DNA of 64,000 nucleotides from Pedobacter schmidteae (GCF_900564155.1 NZ_LS999839.1:2291097-2355096); one strand, 5' to 3'. Positions 45,748-55,436 are shown, counted from the first letter of the stretch. Notes: a model not told the origin generated them from the letters alone. Numbers and translations: made by a program.

Positions 45748-48681
45748 TTAGTACCCGAAAATCTGCTCTAATGTTAATTTGGTTACAGGGCCAAATTTTT
45801 GCATGTCTTCCATTTTTACATTTTTCTCGGAAGCTACGATACAATAGTTGTAGGGTTTGTTAGCTACTTTTTGCTCATGGAAAGTTTTGATGTCGCCAAA
45901 AGTTAAAGGTTTTAAAGCTACATATTCATCTATTCTTGAATCGTGGTCAAAGCCTAGTTTTTTGTCCTTAAAATAAGCGCCAATGATACCTTCGTTGGTA
46001 ATCCTGTCGGTCTCAATGGCATTAATGGCATTGCCTTTTGATACTTCAAACGATTTATCGGCCCTTGGCAGGTCGTTCAGTAATTCATTCATGCCCTTTA
46101 TCGCCTCATTCATTTTATCGGCCTGGCTACCCACATAAGCTACCATTGCGTATTCTTTGTCTTTTTTATCCGGTGCAGAGAAAACGGCAAAAGTTGAATA
46201 AGCCAATGCTTTCGATTCGCGGATGGTTTGGAATACAATAGAGCCCATACCACCACCAAAATAGCTATTAAACAGGGTTACCTTTGCAGCCTGTGCCGGA
46301 TCGTAAGTTCCGCTGTTGCGCAACCACCTTACTTCCGATTGTACCATGTCGTAATCGGCAAACCATACCTGATTGGTATTGGTAGGTGTATAAGTGAATT
46401 TTTTTGCAGGTGCTTCTGGCGTAAACTCCTTAGGCAATGCATGCAGTTTGCTGATGTCGGCAGTAAAAGCAGGTAATGTTTTAGGCCCGAAATAAGTAAT
46501 GGTATGCTTGTAGTTGTTGATGTTGCGGATCAGGGATACCAACTGATCGGCAGTGATATTTTTTACCGCATCGTTGCTTAATGTATAGTTGAAAGGGTTG
46601 TTGGCACCATACTGCGCATAGGTGGTTAAGCCACTTAAGATATTGCTTTTATTAAGCTTGCTGTTGGCCCTCCCTTTCAGGATACGTGTTTTAAGTTCGG
46701 CCAGGGTTTGCTCATTGGCTTTGCAATTGGCAAAAATATGCTCCACCAGGCTTACCGCTTTATCAAAATTCTCCTGTAAACCGGTGATGGTTATACTGCT
46801 GGTTTCGTTGCCTACATTGAAACTATAGTTGCAGGCAATGTTATAAAACTGTTTGTTGATTTCCTCCGCGCTATATTTATCGGTACTTAAAAAACTAAGG
46901 TACTGTGCTGCATAAGGCAGTAACTGATAATTCCAGGCACCCAGGTCAAACTTGTAGGTCAGACTAAAAATGCTGTTGTCTTTGTTTTGAACTGTAATTA
47001 CATCTGCAATAGCTTCTTTACCAAAATTCAAATCTTTTTTATAGTCTAAAAATTTAGGTGCAATTGGTTTTACCGCCATGGCATATAAGTTTTTGGCAAA
47101 TGGCGAGGTTTCTGTTGCATTGGTTTTTACAGGGGTAATGGCAGGTTTTTCAACTTTAGCAATGCTTTTGTCTTCTCCCTGGTGTTTGTAAGTCACCACA
47201 TAGTTGTCTTTGAAGAACTGATTGGCAAATTCTATCACCTGTTTTTTAGTGATTTTGGCCATAGCATCAGGGTTATTTAAGCTCTTATCCCAGTTTGTAC
47301 CGCGGTTTAATATAAACTCGTTGGTAAAGGCTTCTACACGGAAACTGTTTTTGTCGAAGGCCTGTAGTAAGCCCAGTTTGCTGTTGGCTACGGTGGCTTT
47401 GATCAGGCTTTCATCAAAGTTTCCTTTTTTAAGGATATTGATCTGATCCAGCAATAGCTGCTGTGCCTGCTCAAGGGTTTGGCCTTGTTTAGGTTGTGCA
47501 TCTAAAGAGAACACGCCATAGTCTTTCATTTGCTGGTAGCCTGCTCTGGCACCCTGAACTTTTTGCTGTTGTTGTAAGTTGATGTCTATTAAACCAGCTT
47601 TGCCGTTAGAAAGGATGCTCGAAATCAGATCCAGTAACATGCTTTGGGTTGTGCTTTCGGCATAGCCTCTGTACGAGATTTTTACGCTTTCGGCGCTAGG
47701 TCCGTATACATCAATTTTCTGGATCGCTGTAAGTGGTTTTTCGGGCGCAGGATTGTACAGTTCAAATGGTTTTGGCTTCATGTAAGCAAATGACTGATCA
47801 ACTTTTTTAATCATTTCATCGGGATTAAAATCGCCGGCGAAAGCTATAATCATGTTGTTGGGTACGTAGTACTTGTTGTAATATTTTCTAATCTCGACCA
47901 ATGAAGGGTTTTTTAGGTGCTCAATGGTTCCGATGGTGGTTTGCTGACCATAGTTGTGTGTAGGGAACAATTTTTCGGCTGTTTTTTCCTGAACCTTCCA
48001 GCCGTCGTTGTCTAAGCCACGGTTCTTCTCTTCATAAACGGCTTCCAGCTCAGTATGAAAAATGCGGAATACCGGATTGCGGAAACGTTCTGCCTGCAGG
48101 GCCAGAAACTGATTGGTGGCATTGGATGGGAAATCTTCATTGTAAACTGTCTCCTCGTACCAGGTATGGGCATTGGTAGAGTTGCCGCCAATAGATTTCA
48201 TCATTTTATCGTATTCGTTGGCAATAGAATAATTTGAGGCTTCGCCCGATGTTTTGTCTATCTCGGCATATATGGCTTTACGTTTTTCCGGATCGGTTGT
48301 GTCGTGATATTGTTCATAAAGCGTCGATATTTTATCCAGTAAAGGTTTTTCTCTGGCATAATCCAAGGTGCCAAATTTGTCGGTTCCTTTGAACAGTAAA
48401 TGCTCCAGGTAATGGGCCAAACCAGTTGCTGTTTTTGGGTCGGTATTACTTCCCGCTCTTACAGCCAGGCGAAATTCGATAATCGGCTCTTTGGTGTTTT
48501 GCGAAAGCACTACGGTAAGTCCGTTTTTTAGGGTGTAAAAACGAGCTTTGGTAGGGTCGTTGGTGACATACTTGTAAGTATAACCACCGGATGTGGCGGT
48601 TTTCCACTGATAGGTAGATTGTGCCATCAGGCTTGAACCTGCAATCAGTAAGCAGACAAGCAATAATAGTTTGTGTTTCAT
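45748..48681 (-). CDS. M16-family (pitrilysin/insulinase-like) zinc peptidase
   Basis: This exported peptidase of 977 residues holds two M16 halves in one chain. The signal peptide ends SLMAQ. The inverted zinc motif is HYLEH at about residues 90-94, with the downstream glutamates in ELEAVYEEKNRG. The second half (from about 530) lacks an active HxxEH site, as usual for the inactive half of the clamshell. The frame extends to a TTG at 48717, but ATG 48681 begins the signal peptide. It degrades small peptides in the periplasm or outer membrane; the substrate is unknown. Confidence 0.94.
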   Translation of the reverse strand: MKHKLLLLVCLLIAGSSLMAQSTYQWKTATSGGYTYKYVTNDPTKARFYTLKNGLTVVLSQNTKEPIIEFRLAVRAGSNTDPKTATGLAHYLEHLLFKGTDKFGTLDYAREKPLLDKISTLYEQYHDTTDPEKRKAIYAEIDKTSGEASNYSIANEYDKMMKSIGGNSTNAHTWYEETVYNEDFPSNATNQFLALQAERFRNPVFRIFHTELEAVYEEKNRGLDNDGWKVQEKTAEKLFPTHNYGQQTTIGTIEHLKNPSLVEIRKYYNKYYVPNNMIIAFAGDFNPDEMIKKVDQSFAYMKPKPFELYNPAPEKPLTAIQKIDVYGPSAESVKISYRGYAESTTQSMLLDLISSILSNGKAGLIDINLQQQQKVQGARAGYQQMKDYGVFSLDAQPKQGQTLEQAQQLLLDQINILKKGNFDESLIKATVANSKLGLLQAFDKNSFRVEAFTNEFILNRGTNWDKSLNNPDAMAKITKKQVIEFANQFFKDNYVVTYKHQGEDKSIAKVEKPAITPVKTNATETSPFAKNLYAMAVKPIAPKFLDYKKDLNFGKEAIADVITVQNKDNSIFSLTYKFDLGAWNYQLLPYAAQYLSFLSTDKYSAEEINKQFYNIACNYSFNVGNETSSITITGLQENFDKAVSLVEHIFANCKANEQTLAELKTRILKGRANSKLNKSNILSGLTTYAQYGANNPFNYTLSNDAVKNITADQLVSLIRNINNYKHTITYFGPKTLPAFTADISKLHALPKEFTPEAPAKKFTYTPTNTNQVWFADYDMVQSEVRWLRNSGTYDPAQAAKVTLFNSYFGGGMGSIVFQTIRESKALAYSTFAVFSAPDKKDKEYAMVAYVGSQADKMNEAIKGMNELLNDLPRADKSFEVSKGNAINAIETDRITNEGIIGAYFKDKKLGFDHDSRIDEYVALKPLTFGDIKTFHEQKVANKPYNYCIVASEKNVKMEDMQKFGPVTKLTLEQIFGY

Positions 48682-48751
48682 TTTAGATCGGTTTTTTATG
48701 AATTTGGGTCTGTACAATGTTATGACGGCCCCATCTTAAATAAGTTACAGC

Positions 48752-48759
48752 CAAATATA
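48752..48759 (-). promoter_or_regulatory. Candidate -7 element of the M16 gene
   Basis: On the minus strand this reads TATATTTG, matching TAnnTTTG, about 71 bases before the start at 48681. No clear -33 box is visible. Confidence 0.4.
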
Positions 48760-48873
48760 AACGGATTGCTGAACTTTATTATCCGAATTCTTGTACTTTT
48801 ACTGCTACAAATGCTAAAGGCATCTTTTGTTTGTAAAATGGGTGATTTTGGCATATTATAAAATACAAATGAC

Positions 48874-49722
48874 ATGAAAAAACAGCACGCAAGACCCAAT
48901 ATTTTAGTAGTGAATGATGATGGTATTACCGCTCCGGGAATAAAAAATCTGATTGAGGTAATGATGGAGATTGGTCATGTAGTGGTGGTGGCGCCCGATG
49001 GCCCGCAATCGGGAATGGGACATGCCATTACCATCGGAAAGCCCCTGCGTTTTGACGCTGTAGATTTGTATCCAGGTGTAGAAATGTACAAATGTTCGGG
49101 TACACCGGTAGATTGTGTAAAGTTGGCGGTAAATAAGATATTTAAGGGCAAAAAGCCCGATCTTTGCGTTTCAGGTATCAATCATGGCTTGAACAATTCT
49201 ATCAATGTGATTTATTCCGGTACCATGTCGGCCGCTGTTGAAGGTGCCATTGAGCAGATTCCTTCTATAGGCTTTTCGCTGGATGATTTTTCTCACCAGG
49301 CAGATTTTAGCCACTGTAAAAAATTCATTAAAACGATTTCGGAGCAGGTATTGGCGCATGGGTTGCCGCCGGCAACTTTGTTGAATGTGAACTTCCCGAA
49401 AGGCGATAACCTGAAGGGTATAAAAATATGCAGACAAGCCAATGCAAAATGGGCGGAAGAGTTTGATGAGCGCAAAGATCCTTACGATCGCCCGTATTAC
49501 TGGCTTACCGGTGTTTTTCAGAACAACGACAAAGGTGAGGATACCGACGTATGGGCCCTTGAACATGGATATGTGTCGGTCGTTCCCGTACAGTTTGATC
49601 TGACGGCCCACCATGCTATTCCGGTGTTGAACAGCTGGACATTTGATGTGCCGGGAATGGTTCAGTCCGCACAAACCGAAGGACGGAAAATAGCTGCTCC
49701 GGATGGCCCTTCACTTGGTTAG
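48874..49722 (+). CDS. surE: 5'/3'-nucleotidase SurE
   Basis: This 282-residue metal-dependent phosphatase has the SurE N-terminal motif VVNDDGITAPG (Asn14, Asp15, Asp16), APDGPQSGMGHAIT, and SGINHGLNNSINVIYSGTMSAAVEGA with metal-binding Asn and Ser. It hydrolyses nucleoside 5'- and 3'-monophosphates in the cytosol. It is followed closely by a small membrane protein and lpxB, an order shared with other Bacteroidota. Confidence 0.95.
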   Translation: MKKQHARPNILVVNDDGITAPGIKNLIEVMMEIGHVVVVAPDGPQSGMGHAITIGKPLRFDAVDLYPGVEMYKCSGTPVDCVKLAVNKIFKGKKPDLCVSGINHGLNNSINVIYSGTMSAAVEGAIEQIPSIGFSLDDFSHQADFSHCKKFIKTISEQVLAHGLPPATLLNVNFPKGDNLKGIKICRQANAKWAEEFDERKDPYDRPYYWLTGVFQNNDKGEDTDVWALEHGYVSVVPVQFDLTAHHAIPVLNSWTFDVPGMVQSAQTEGRKIAAPDGPSLG

Positions 49723-49724
49723 TT

Positions 49725-50009
49725 ATGGAGATCAGGAATCGTTTGGCCGAACTTAAAAATTCGGTGTTTATTGGCCTGGGTATCGGAATAATTGTTCCGG
49801 GTATATTGCTTTCGATAGTGTGGTACCTGATGCACCGGTTTGCTTTTTTGGCAAAGGCCGATCTGCTGTTGATTGGCTGTATTGCTGTAAATGCCTTGTT
49901 TATGCATTATTTTTTTAAGCTGAATAAAGAAAATATTGGTCGGGGCATTATCAGTGCCACCTTTGTATGGGCCTTTGCATTCTTTTTTTATAAAATTACC
50001 CGTTCATGA
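49725..50009 (+). CDS. Small three-helix membrane protein
   Basis: This 94-residue protein has three predicted transmembrane segments (about 15-36, 44-62, 72-90), with no recognised motif. It begins 2 bases after the surE stop and overlaps lpxB by 4 bases, so it is translated in one unit with both. Its position next to lpxB may mean an envelope role, but this is only context. Confidence 0.75.
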   Translation: MEIRNRLAELKNSVFIGLGIGIIVPGILLSIVWYLMHRFAFLAKADLLLIGCIAVNALFMHYFFKLNKENIGRGIISATFVWAFAFFFYKITRS

Positions 50010-51118
50010 AGTACTATTTAGTTGCCGGAGAGGCATCGGGCGACCTGCACGGGGCCAATTTGATGAAAGCCCTTAAAGCTGGCGATGCGGCGGCTGAATT
50101 CAGGTATTATGGTGGTAATAAAATGAAAGCCGAAGGCGGAGTGTTGGATAAACATTATGCTGAAATGGCCTTTATGGGCTTTACGGAGGTGTTGCTAAAC
50201 ATACGCACCATATTTAAAAACCTGAAAGCTTGTAAAGCAGCCATATGGGCTTATCAGCCTGATGTATTGATATTGATTGATTTTCCAGGATTTAACCTCA
50301 AAATTGCAGATTTTGCCAAAGAAAATGGCATCAAGGTATGTTATTACATCTCGCCAAAGGTATGGGCATGGAACCAGAAAAGGGTGCTGAAAATAAAGCG
50401 TATTGTAGACAAAATGTTTTGCATTCTCCCTTTTGAAGTAGCCTTTTATAAAGGCTGGGGTATGGAGGTAGATTATGTTGGGAACCCATTACTGGACGAA
50501 ATTGCACAGTTTACTCCGGATACTGGTTTCCGCGAAAAATACCGGCTGAATAAGGAGGTGATTGCCTTGCTGCCGGGAAGCCGCAAACAGGAAATAGAAC
50601 GTTTGCTGCCTGATATGCTTAGCGTAACCGAACATTTTCCCGATCATCAGTTTGTAGTGGCGGCGGCACCAAGTTTTAATGAGGCATATTATAGGCAGTT
50701 TATCAAAACGGATAATGTAACCCTTGTTTTTGCACAAACCTACAACCTGCTTACGGTGGCCAAAGCAGCCATTGTGGCTTCGGGCACGGCTACGCTTGAA
50801 ACCGCTTTGTTTCATGTACCGCAGGTAGTAGTTTACCGTGGCGGTGCAATTTCGGTAGCCATTGCCAAAGCGTTGGTCAACATTAGGTTCATCTCGCTGG
50901 TGAATTTAATTATGGATCGGAAGGTGGTTACCGAACTGATTCAGGGAGATTGCAATACTGTAAATATTATCGAAAGGCTAAAAGGTATTGTATCCGGTGA
51001 TGAACGGAACCGGATGATGGCCGACTACAAAGAACTTTCGGCCAAAATGGGTACCGCAGGTGCGTCACAGCGTACAGCCCAGTTGATACTGGCTTATTTG
51101 AAGGGCCAGAGTTTATAA
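50006..51118 (+). CDS. lpxB: Lipid-A-disaccharide synthase
   Basis: This 370-residue glycosyltransferase joins lipid X to UDP-diacylglucosamine to make the lipid A disaccharide at the inner membrane. Seen are AGEASGDLHGANL at residues 7-19, LIDFPGFNLKIA, YYISPKVWAWNQKR, LPFEVAFYKGWG, LPGSRKQEIERLLP, and ASGTATLETALFHVPQVVVY. Full length. It overlaps the small membrane protein gene by 4 bases and faces a convergent thioesterase gene. Confidence 0.96.
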   Translation: MKYYLVAGEASGDLHGANLMKALKAGDAAAEFRYYGGNKMKAEGGVLDKHYAEMAFMGFTEVLLNIRTIFKNLKACKAAIWAYQPDVLILIDFPGFNLKIADFAKENGIKVCYYISPKVWAWNQKRVLKIKRIVDKMFCILPFEVAFYKGWGMEVDYVGNPLLDEIAQFTPDTGFREKYRLNKEVIALLPGSRKQEIERLLPDMLSVTEHFPDHQFVVAAAPSFNEAYYRQFIKTDNVTLVFAQTYNLLTVAKAAIVASGTATLETALFHVPQVVVYRGGAISVAIAKALVNIRFISLVNLIMDRKVVTELIQGDCNTVNIIERLKGIVSGDERNRMMADYKELSAKMGTAGASQRTAQLILAYLKGQSL

Positions 51119-51128
51119 CGGCGCTGTC

Positions 51129-51701
51129 CTATATCATCTTGCAACGTTCGCCCGCTAGCAGGTTTCTGCATTGTTCATCTTTTTCGGGAATGTTTACGGC
51201 TTCCAGTTCCTTGCGGTAATGGCGGCGGATATCTTTGCGTTCTTTGGCCTCAATAAAGCGCCGTACCTGCTCCCTGTTTTCCAGGACCAGACCCGGAACC
51301 TGTACGGGTATATTTTGATCATCTTTGGCCACCATGGTAAAATAGCAGGTGTTGGTGTGTTTTACCTGATTGGTTTTTACATTTTCGGAAATCACCCTGA
51401 TGCCAACTACTACCGAGGTGTTGCCCACGTAATTGATGGAAGCCATCAACGAAACCAGTTCGCCCACTTCAACGGGTGCCAAAAAATTTACAGTATCAAT
51501 AGAAGCGGTAACGCAATAGTTGCCGGCATGTTTTGCGGCACATACATAGGCTACCTTATCCATCAGCGAAAGGAGGATGCCGCCGTGTATCTTGCCGCCA
51601 AAATTGGCATAGGCGGGTATCATTAATTCGGTTAAAACCGTTTCAGAAAAGCTAACCGGCTTGTAGTTAGTTGTTGATTCAGGTTGATGAGCTAAGTTCA
51701 T
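51129..51701 (-). CDS. Acyl-CoA thioesterase (hotdog fold)
   Basis: This 190-residue protein is a hotdog-fold acyl-CoA thioesterase of the YciA/BFIT-like group. NFGGKIHGGILLSLMDKVAYV holds the family's central helix with the substrate-facing residues, followed by the YCVTASIDTVNFLAPVEVGE strands. A charged C-terminal tail of about 45 residues is longer than in the short enzymes. It hydrolyses acyl-CoA; chain preference unknown. The end is 10 bases from lpxB on the opposite strand. Confidence 0.92.
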   Translation of the reverse strand: MNLAHQPESTTNYKPVSFSETVLTELMIPAYANFGGKIHGGILLSLMDKVAYVCAAKHAGNYCVTASIDTVNFLAPVEVGELVSLMASINYVGNTSVVVGIRVISENVKTNQVKHTNTCYFTMVAKDDQNIPVQVPGLVLENREQVRRFIEAKERKDIRRHYRKELEAVNIPEKDEQCRNLLAGERCKMI

Positions 51702-51812
51702 ATATGGGATTTAGGGGCTGAGTGGCAGTTGTTCTGTTAAAAATAAGAATTTATCAGATGCGGCATAGGGGTGAAATGAAAATTGGTTGTCCTAGTTAAA
51801 AAACCAAACCTC

Positions 51813-54209
51813 ATGAATATAAAATATTTCATCATGTTCTTCGCGGCCCTTTTGCTACAGGTTTTAAATATCAGGGCCCAGAGTAAAGATTCCATAACTT
51901 TAAATAACAGGATCATTACCGAAACCATTAAAGGTACGGTATTGGATAAGGGAACAAGGTTGCCACTACAAGGCGTGACCATCCGCCTTTCGTCAAATCC
52001 ATCGGTAAAGACATCCAGCACAGATGAGAAGGGCGGATTTCGTTTAACGGGGGTACCCCTTGGTCGCCAGGTATTGCAGGCCAGTATTACAGGCTATGCA
52101 CCAGTAATTTTTTCAGAACTGCTGGTTACCAGTGGTAAAGAAAATGTGTTGAACATAGAAATGGAACCGCAGAGCAATAACCTGAGTGAAGTGGTGGTGA
52201 ATGCCAATACAGGCAAAAAACCTTTGAACCAAATGGCCATGACCAGCGGACGTTCCTTCTCGCCCGAAGAAACCAACCGTTATGCGGGTGCTTTTTTTGA
52301 TCCGGCCAGAATGGCCCAGAGTTTTCCGGGAGTGGTTGCCGGAGGTGATGATAACGAAATTATTGTACGTGGTAACTCACCAAAAAGTTTGCAATGGCGA
52401 TTGGAAGGCATTGAAATTGTCAATCCCAATCACTTTGGCAGTGAGGGGGCATCAGGTGGGGGTATCAGCATGATCAATACTACTGTGTTAAGCACCTCTG
52501 ACTTTTATACAGGTGGCCTGGCTGCCGAGTATGGCAATGCCATATCGGGTGTTTTTGATTTAAAGTTCAGAAAGGGAAATACGGATAAACGTGAGTATGC
52601 CTTTACTATTGGTGTGCTGGGTGCAGGAGCAACACTGGAAGGCCCATTTAAAAAAGGAGGAGCTGCTTCCTACTTGATCAGCTATCGGTATTCTTCGCTC
52701 AGCTTGCTGGAAAAGGCAGGCGTAAAAGTATCTGATGCGGGTACGCCGAAGTATCAGGACTTGTCCTTCAACTTTGTTTTCCCTACTAAAAAAGCAGGTA
52801 CCTTTTCTTTATTCGGAATAGGCGGATTGGGTAAAATTGATAAGGTGGCCGATAGGGATTATACCAAATGGGAAGAACGTTTTGATGGCTTTGATATGCG
52901 CCTTGGTTTTAATGCCGGAAGTGCAGGGCTGAAGCATTTGTACATTGCCAGCAATAAACTTTATTTTAACAACATCATTTCGGTATCGCGTAGTCGCAGC
53001 TCCAATACCACTGATACGCTGACTAAAAGCTATCAGCCTAGTTTGGACCATAAAGATGAATATACCAATACAGCCATCCGCTATGCCGGGAGCTTGAATT
53101 ACAAACTCAATGGCGCCAATACCATCAGGGCAGGTGTAAATGCGAGTTTGCTAAAATATGATCTTTATGCATTGAGTTTTGATACCCGGTTGCAGGGCTT
53201 AAAAGAATTGATCAATCAGGAGGGAAGTACCAGTAGCTATGATGCCTTTGTGCAACATAAAGCAGAGCTGACCGATAACCTGACCCTGAATACCGGTATA
53301 CATACCAATTATTTTGCCTTAAGCAAAAGTTGGAATTTTGAACCTCGGTTGGGACTGAACTTGCAACTTGGCGGGGGACAACAGCTGTCTTTTGGTACAG
53401 GACTGTACAGTCGTTTGGAACCACTTTCCTATTACTTTGCCAAAAGCGCCTCGGCTGAAGCAGGATTGTCGTCTAAAGCTTTGAAGCCTACAAAATCTGC
53501 ACAAGCGGTGATGGGCTATGAAAAATTGTTTGGCGGGAATTTTAAATTTAAAACGGAAGTATACTACCAGCATTTGTATGATGTGCCGGTATCAGCCGAT
53601 CCGACGGTGAATTTTTCTTTGCTCAATGTGTCCGACAATTCGGCAATAGGTTCGGCATCGTACCGACAGCTCATTAACAAAGGAACCGGAAAAAATTATG
53701 GGGTTGAGTTCTCCCTGGAGAAATCATTGAGCAAGGGCTATTACTTTATAGTCACCTCATCTTTGTTCGACTCTAAATTTAAAGCACTGAACGGAAAAGA
53801 ATTTAATACAACTTTTAATACCCGTTATGTGGGCAACCTGTTGGCCGGAAAGGAATGGGTAACCGGAAAGAAAAGGAACAATATATTTGGTTTAAATGCC
53901 AAGCTGATTTATGCCGGAGGCAGGAAATATAGCCCGGTTTTAGTGGAAGAGTCTTTCAGATTGGATGAGGAAGTGATTGACCAGGATAAGATCAATACGT
54001 TGACGGCTGATCCTTATATCAGGATGGATTTTTCTTCCAGCTACCGCATCAATGGAAAAAAGGTAAGTCACCTGATCATTATGGATATTCAGAATGCATT
54101 GAACCGGGAAAATACAGTTGGAATGCGTTATAATTCGAGCAAAAGGGTTATAGAGCCACAGAAATGGAGCGGCATTATTCCGACAATTAATTATAGAATA
54201 GAGTTTTAG
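51813..54209 (+). CDS. TonB-dependent receptor with carboxypeptidase-like domain
   Basis: This receptor of 798 residues has a signal peptide (MNIKYFIMFFAALLLQVLNI), a carboxypeptidase-like extension (GTVLDKGTRLPLQGVTIRLS, about 32-110), a plug with PGVVAGGDDNEIIVRGNSPK, and a barrel ending IPTINYRIEF. It is not of the SusC type and has no SusD partner. The frame extends upstream to a TTG at 51783, but ATG 51813 begins the signal peptide. Substrate unknown; no iron or cobalamin genes lie nearby. Confidence 0.92.
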   Translation: MNIKYFIMFFAALLLQVLNIRAQSKDSITLNNRIITETIKGTVLDKGTRLPLQGVTIRLSSNPSVKTSSTDEKGGFRLTGVPLGRQVLQASITGYAPVIFSELLVTSGKENVLNIEMEPQSNNLSEVVVNANTGKKPLNQMAMTSGRSFSPEETNRYAGAFFDPARMAQSFPGVVAGGDDNEIIVRGNSPKSLQWRLEGIEIVNPNHFGSEGASGGGISMINTTVLSTSDFYTGGLAAEYGNAISGVFDLKFRKGNTDKREYAFTIGVLGAGATLEGPFKKGGAASYLISYRYSSLSLLEKAGVKVSDAGTPKYQDLSFNFVFPTKKAGTFSLFGIGGLGKIDKVADRDYTKWEERFDGFDMRLGFNAGSAGLKHLYIASNKLYFNNIISVSRSRSSNTTDTLTKSYQPSLDHKDEYTNTAIRYAGSLNYKLNGANTIRAGVNASLLKYDLYALSFDTRLQGLKELINQEGSTSSYDAFVQHKAELTDNLTLNTGIHTNYFALSKSWNFEPRLGLNLQLGGGQQLSFGTGLYSRLEPLSYYFAKSASAEAGLSSKALKPTKSAQAVMGYEKLFGGNFKFKTEVYYQHLYDVPVSADPTVNFSLLNVSDNSAIGSASYRQLINKGTGKNYGVEFSLEKSLSKGYYFIVTSSLFDSKFKALNGKEFNTTFNTRYVGNLLAGKEWVTGKKRNNIFGLNAKLIYAGGRKYSPVLVEESFRLDEEVIDQDKINTLTADPYIRMDFSSSYRINGKKVSHLIIMDIQNALNRENTVGMRYNSSKRVIEPQKWSGIIPTINYRIEF

Positions 54210-54218
54210 TGATTTTTG

Positions 54219-54301
54219 TGGGGGGAGAAGGATTCGAACCTTCGAAGTCTTGCGACAACAGAGTTACAGTCTGTCCCATTTGGCCACTCTGGTATCCCCC
54301 C
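54219..54301 (-). tRNA. tRNA-Tyr (anticodon GTA)
   Basis: Reading the minus strand, a 7-bp acceptor stem (GGGGGGA with TCCCCCC), a long variable arm as expected for a class II tRNA, the GTA anticodon in an ACTGTAA loop, and a TTCGAAT T-loop are all present. The discriminator is A; CCA is not encoded. Confidence 0.95.
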
Positions 54302-54317
54302 ATCAAATGTTTAAATA

Positions 54318-54347
54318 AAAAAGCTTCAGATTTTTCTGAAGCTTTTT
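54318..54347. terminator. Hairpin between tRNA-Ala and tRNA-Tyr
   Basis: A 13-bp perfect stem (54318-54330 with 54335-54347), a 4-base T loop and A/T ends. On the minus strand it lies just after tRNA-Ala and just before tRNA-Tyr, so it may end the tRNA-Ala transcript or serve in processing. Confidence 0.8.
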
Positions 54348-54352
54348 AAGGG

Positions 54353-54426
54353 TGGAGAATATCGGATTCGAACCGATCACCTCTTCACTGCCAGCGAAGC
54401 GCTCTAGCCAAATGAGCTAATCCCCC
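54353..54426 (-). tRNA. tRNA-Ala (anticodon GGC)
   Basis: On the minus strand a cloverleaf starts GGGGGAT with a matching ATTCTCC 3' strand (including G-U pairs), a D arm (GCTC with GAGC), an anticodon arm CTTCG with TGAAG around loop CTGGCAG (anticodon GGC), and TTCGAAT in the T arm. The discriminator is A; CCA is not encoded. Confidence 0.93.
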
Positions 54427-54569
54427 TTATTGCTATCCCTGTTATTTACAGGCGTGGGGCAAAAGTAACCATTTTTAGAAAATCTGCAAATTAAATGTTG
54501 AAATATTAACGGATATACTCAAGTTAAGATTTTACTTACAATGTTATTGCTTGATTGTCAGCGGTGGAC

Positions 54570-54719
54570 TTATTCTTTGCGCGATCTTAACTCGGAAAGA
54601 ATATCTTTTAATATTTCATTTCTATTTATAGAAGCCTTATACATTTTATAGAATAAGACAAAAAATAATATCGCTGCTGCCAGATACAGTACGAGTGGTA
54701 AAAGTGCTAAAAGTTGCAT
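54570..54719 (-). CDS. 49-residue membrane protein
   Basis: This short ORF starts with ATG (MQLLALLPLVLYLAAAILFF) and holds one transmembrane helix (residues 2-24), then a positively charged cytosolic tail (KMYKASINRN) and an amphipathic end (EILKDILSELRSRKE). No known function. On the minus strand TACCTTTA (54750-54757) upstream is one base off a -7 element. Codon use and composition look like real coding sequence. Confidence 0.55.
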   Translation of the reverse strand: MQLLALLPLVLYLAAAILFFVLFYKMYKASINRNEILKDILSELRSRKE

Positions 54720-54774
54720 AAAGTACATTGCTTGTGGTTTAGGTAAGTCTAAAGGTAAAAAATATTCCGGCCTT

Positions 54775-54807
54775 TTTGTTAGTACGTTAATTTGTTGCGT
54801 ATTTTTG
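54775..54807 (+). promoter_or_regulatory. Promoter of the DUF4268 gene
   Basis: TTTG at 54775-54778 and TATTTTTG at 54800-54807, 21 bases apart, match the -33/-7 pattern of Bacteroidota. Transcription would start near 54814, with a 55-base leader. Confidence 0.6.
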
Positions 54808-54868
54808 GGAAATTATACTCATTTAATAATTTAGGGAGTAAGTTTATTATTTTTCAATTCGATTTATA

Positions 54869-55330
54869 TTGTACTCAAAAGATCAGGTATCACAATTAAA
54901 ACAAGAGTTCTGGACAACATTTGGACAGTATATCGCACCCCAAACTTCGGCCGAAGGATTAAAAATTAACTGGATCAACTATAAAACTGGTATCAAACAT
55001 TTGTTCTTTAAAATGGAAGTTGACAAACATCAGGCTTCTATTGCGATTGAGATGACACATCCGGATGCAGGTATACAGGAACTGGTCTATGAACAGTTTA
55101 CCGCGTTTAAAAAACTGCTGGAGGCGCAGTTGGGCGAGGAATGGATATGGCAGCCCGGTATCAGTGATGCATATGGTAAGAAAATTAGTCGCATTTATCA
55201 GGTTTTGTCCGATGTAAGTATCTTTAAAAAAGAAGATTGGCCGGCTTTAATCTCTTTTTTAAAACCGAGGATAATTGCCCTTGATGAGTTTTGGAATGAT
55301 GCCCAATATAGTTTTGAGGTGTTTAAGTAA
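54869..55330 (+). CDS. DUF4268 protein
   Basis: This 153-residue cytosolic protein fits DUF4268: KQEFWTTFGQYIAPQTSAEG near the start, INWINYKTG, and IAIEMTHPDAGIQELVYEQF. Such domains occur alone or attached to nuclease-like folds in restriction-type systems; here it is alone, so the function is unclear. The start is TTG, supported by the family N-terminus (MYSKDQ) and the promoter 62 bases upstream. No restriction genes are adjacent. Confidence 0.85.
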   Translation: MYSKDQVSQLKQEFWTTFGQYIAPQTSAEGLKINWINYKTGIKHLFFKMEVDKHQASIAIEMTHPDAGIQELVYEQFTAFKKLLEAQLGEEWIWQPGISDAYGKKISRIYQVLSDVSIFKKEDWPALISFLKPRIIALDEFWNDAQYSFEVFK

Positions 55331-55436
55331 AAAAACATAATTAAGCCCGAAGATGGATTTTGAATGCAATAGGACCAGCTCGGCAGGGGTGGCTTTTAAA
55401 AAAATGGGCTATATTGCGGCTCCCAATATTAAATAT

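Larger units (their letters stand above)
54427..54868. other. 442-base region with one small gene and a promoter
   Basis: From 54427 to 54569 I see no feature beyond A/T-rich sequence. A 49-codon gene on the minus strand lies at 54570-54719, and the promoter of the DUF4268 gene is at 54775-54807. Confidence 0.6.

Noticed and set aside
49171..49674. Long minus-strand ORF opposite surE
   Set aside because: It is the antisense shadow of a clear surE gene, with cysteine and arginine-rich nonsense composition and no motif.
55353..55436. Longer N-terminus for the DsrE-like protein
   Set aside because: The added residues are not signal-like, while ATG 55437 opens a standard signal peptide.
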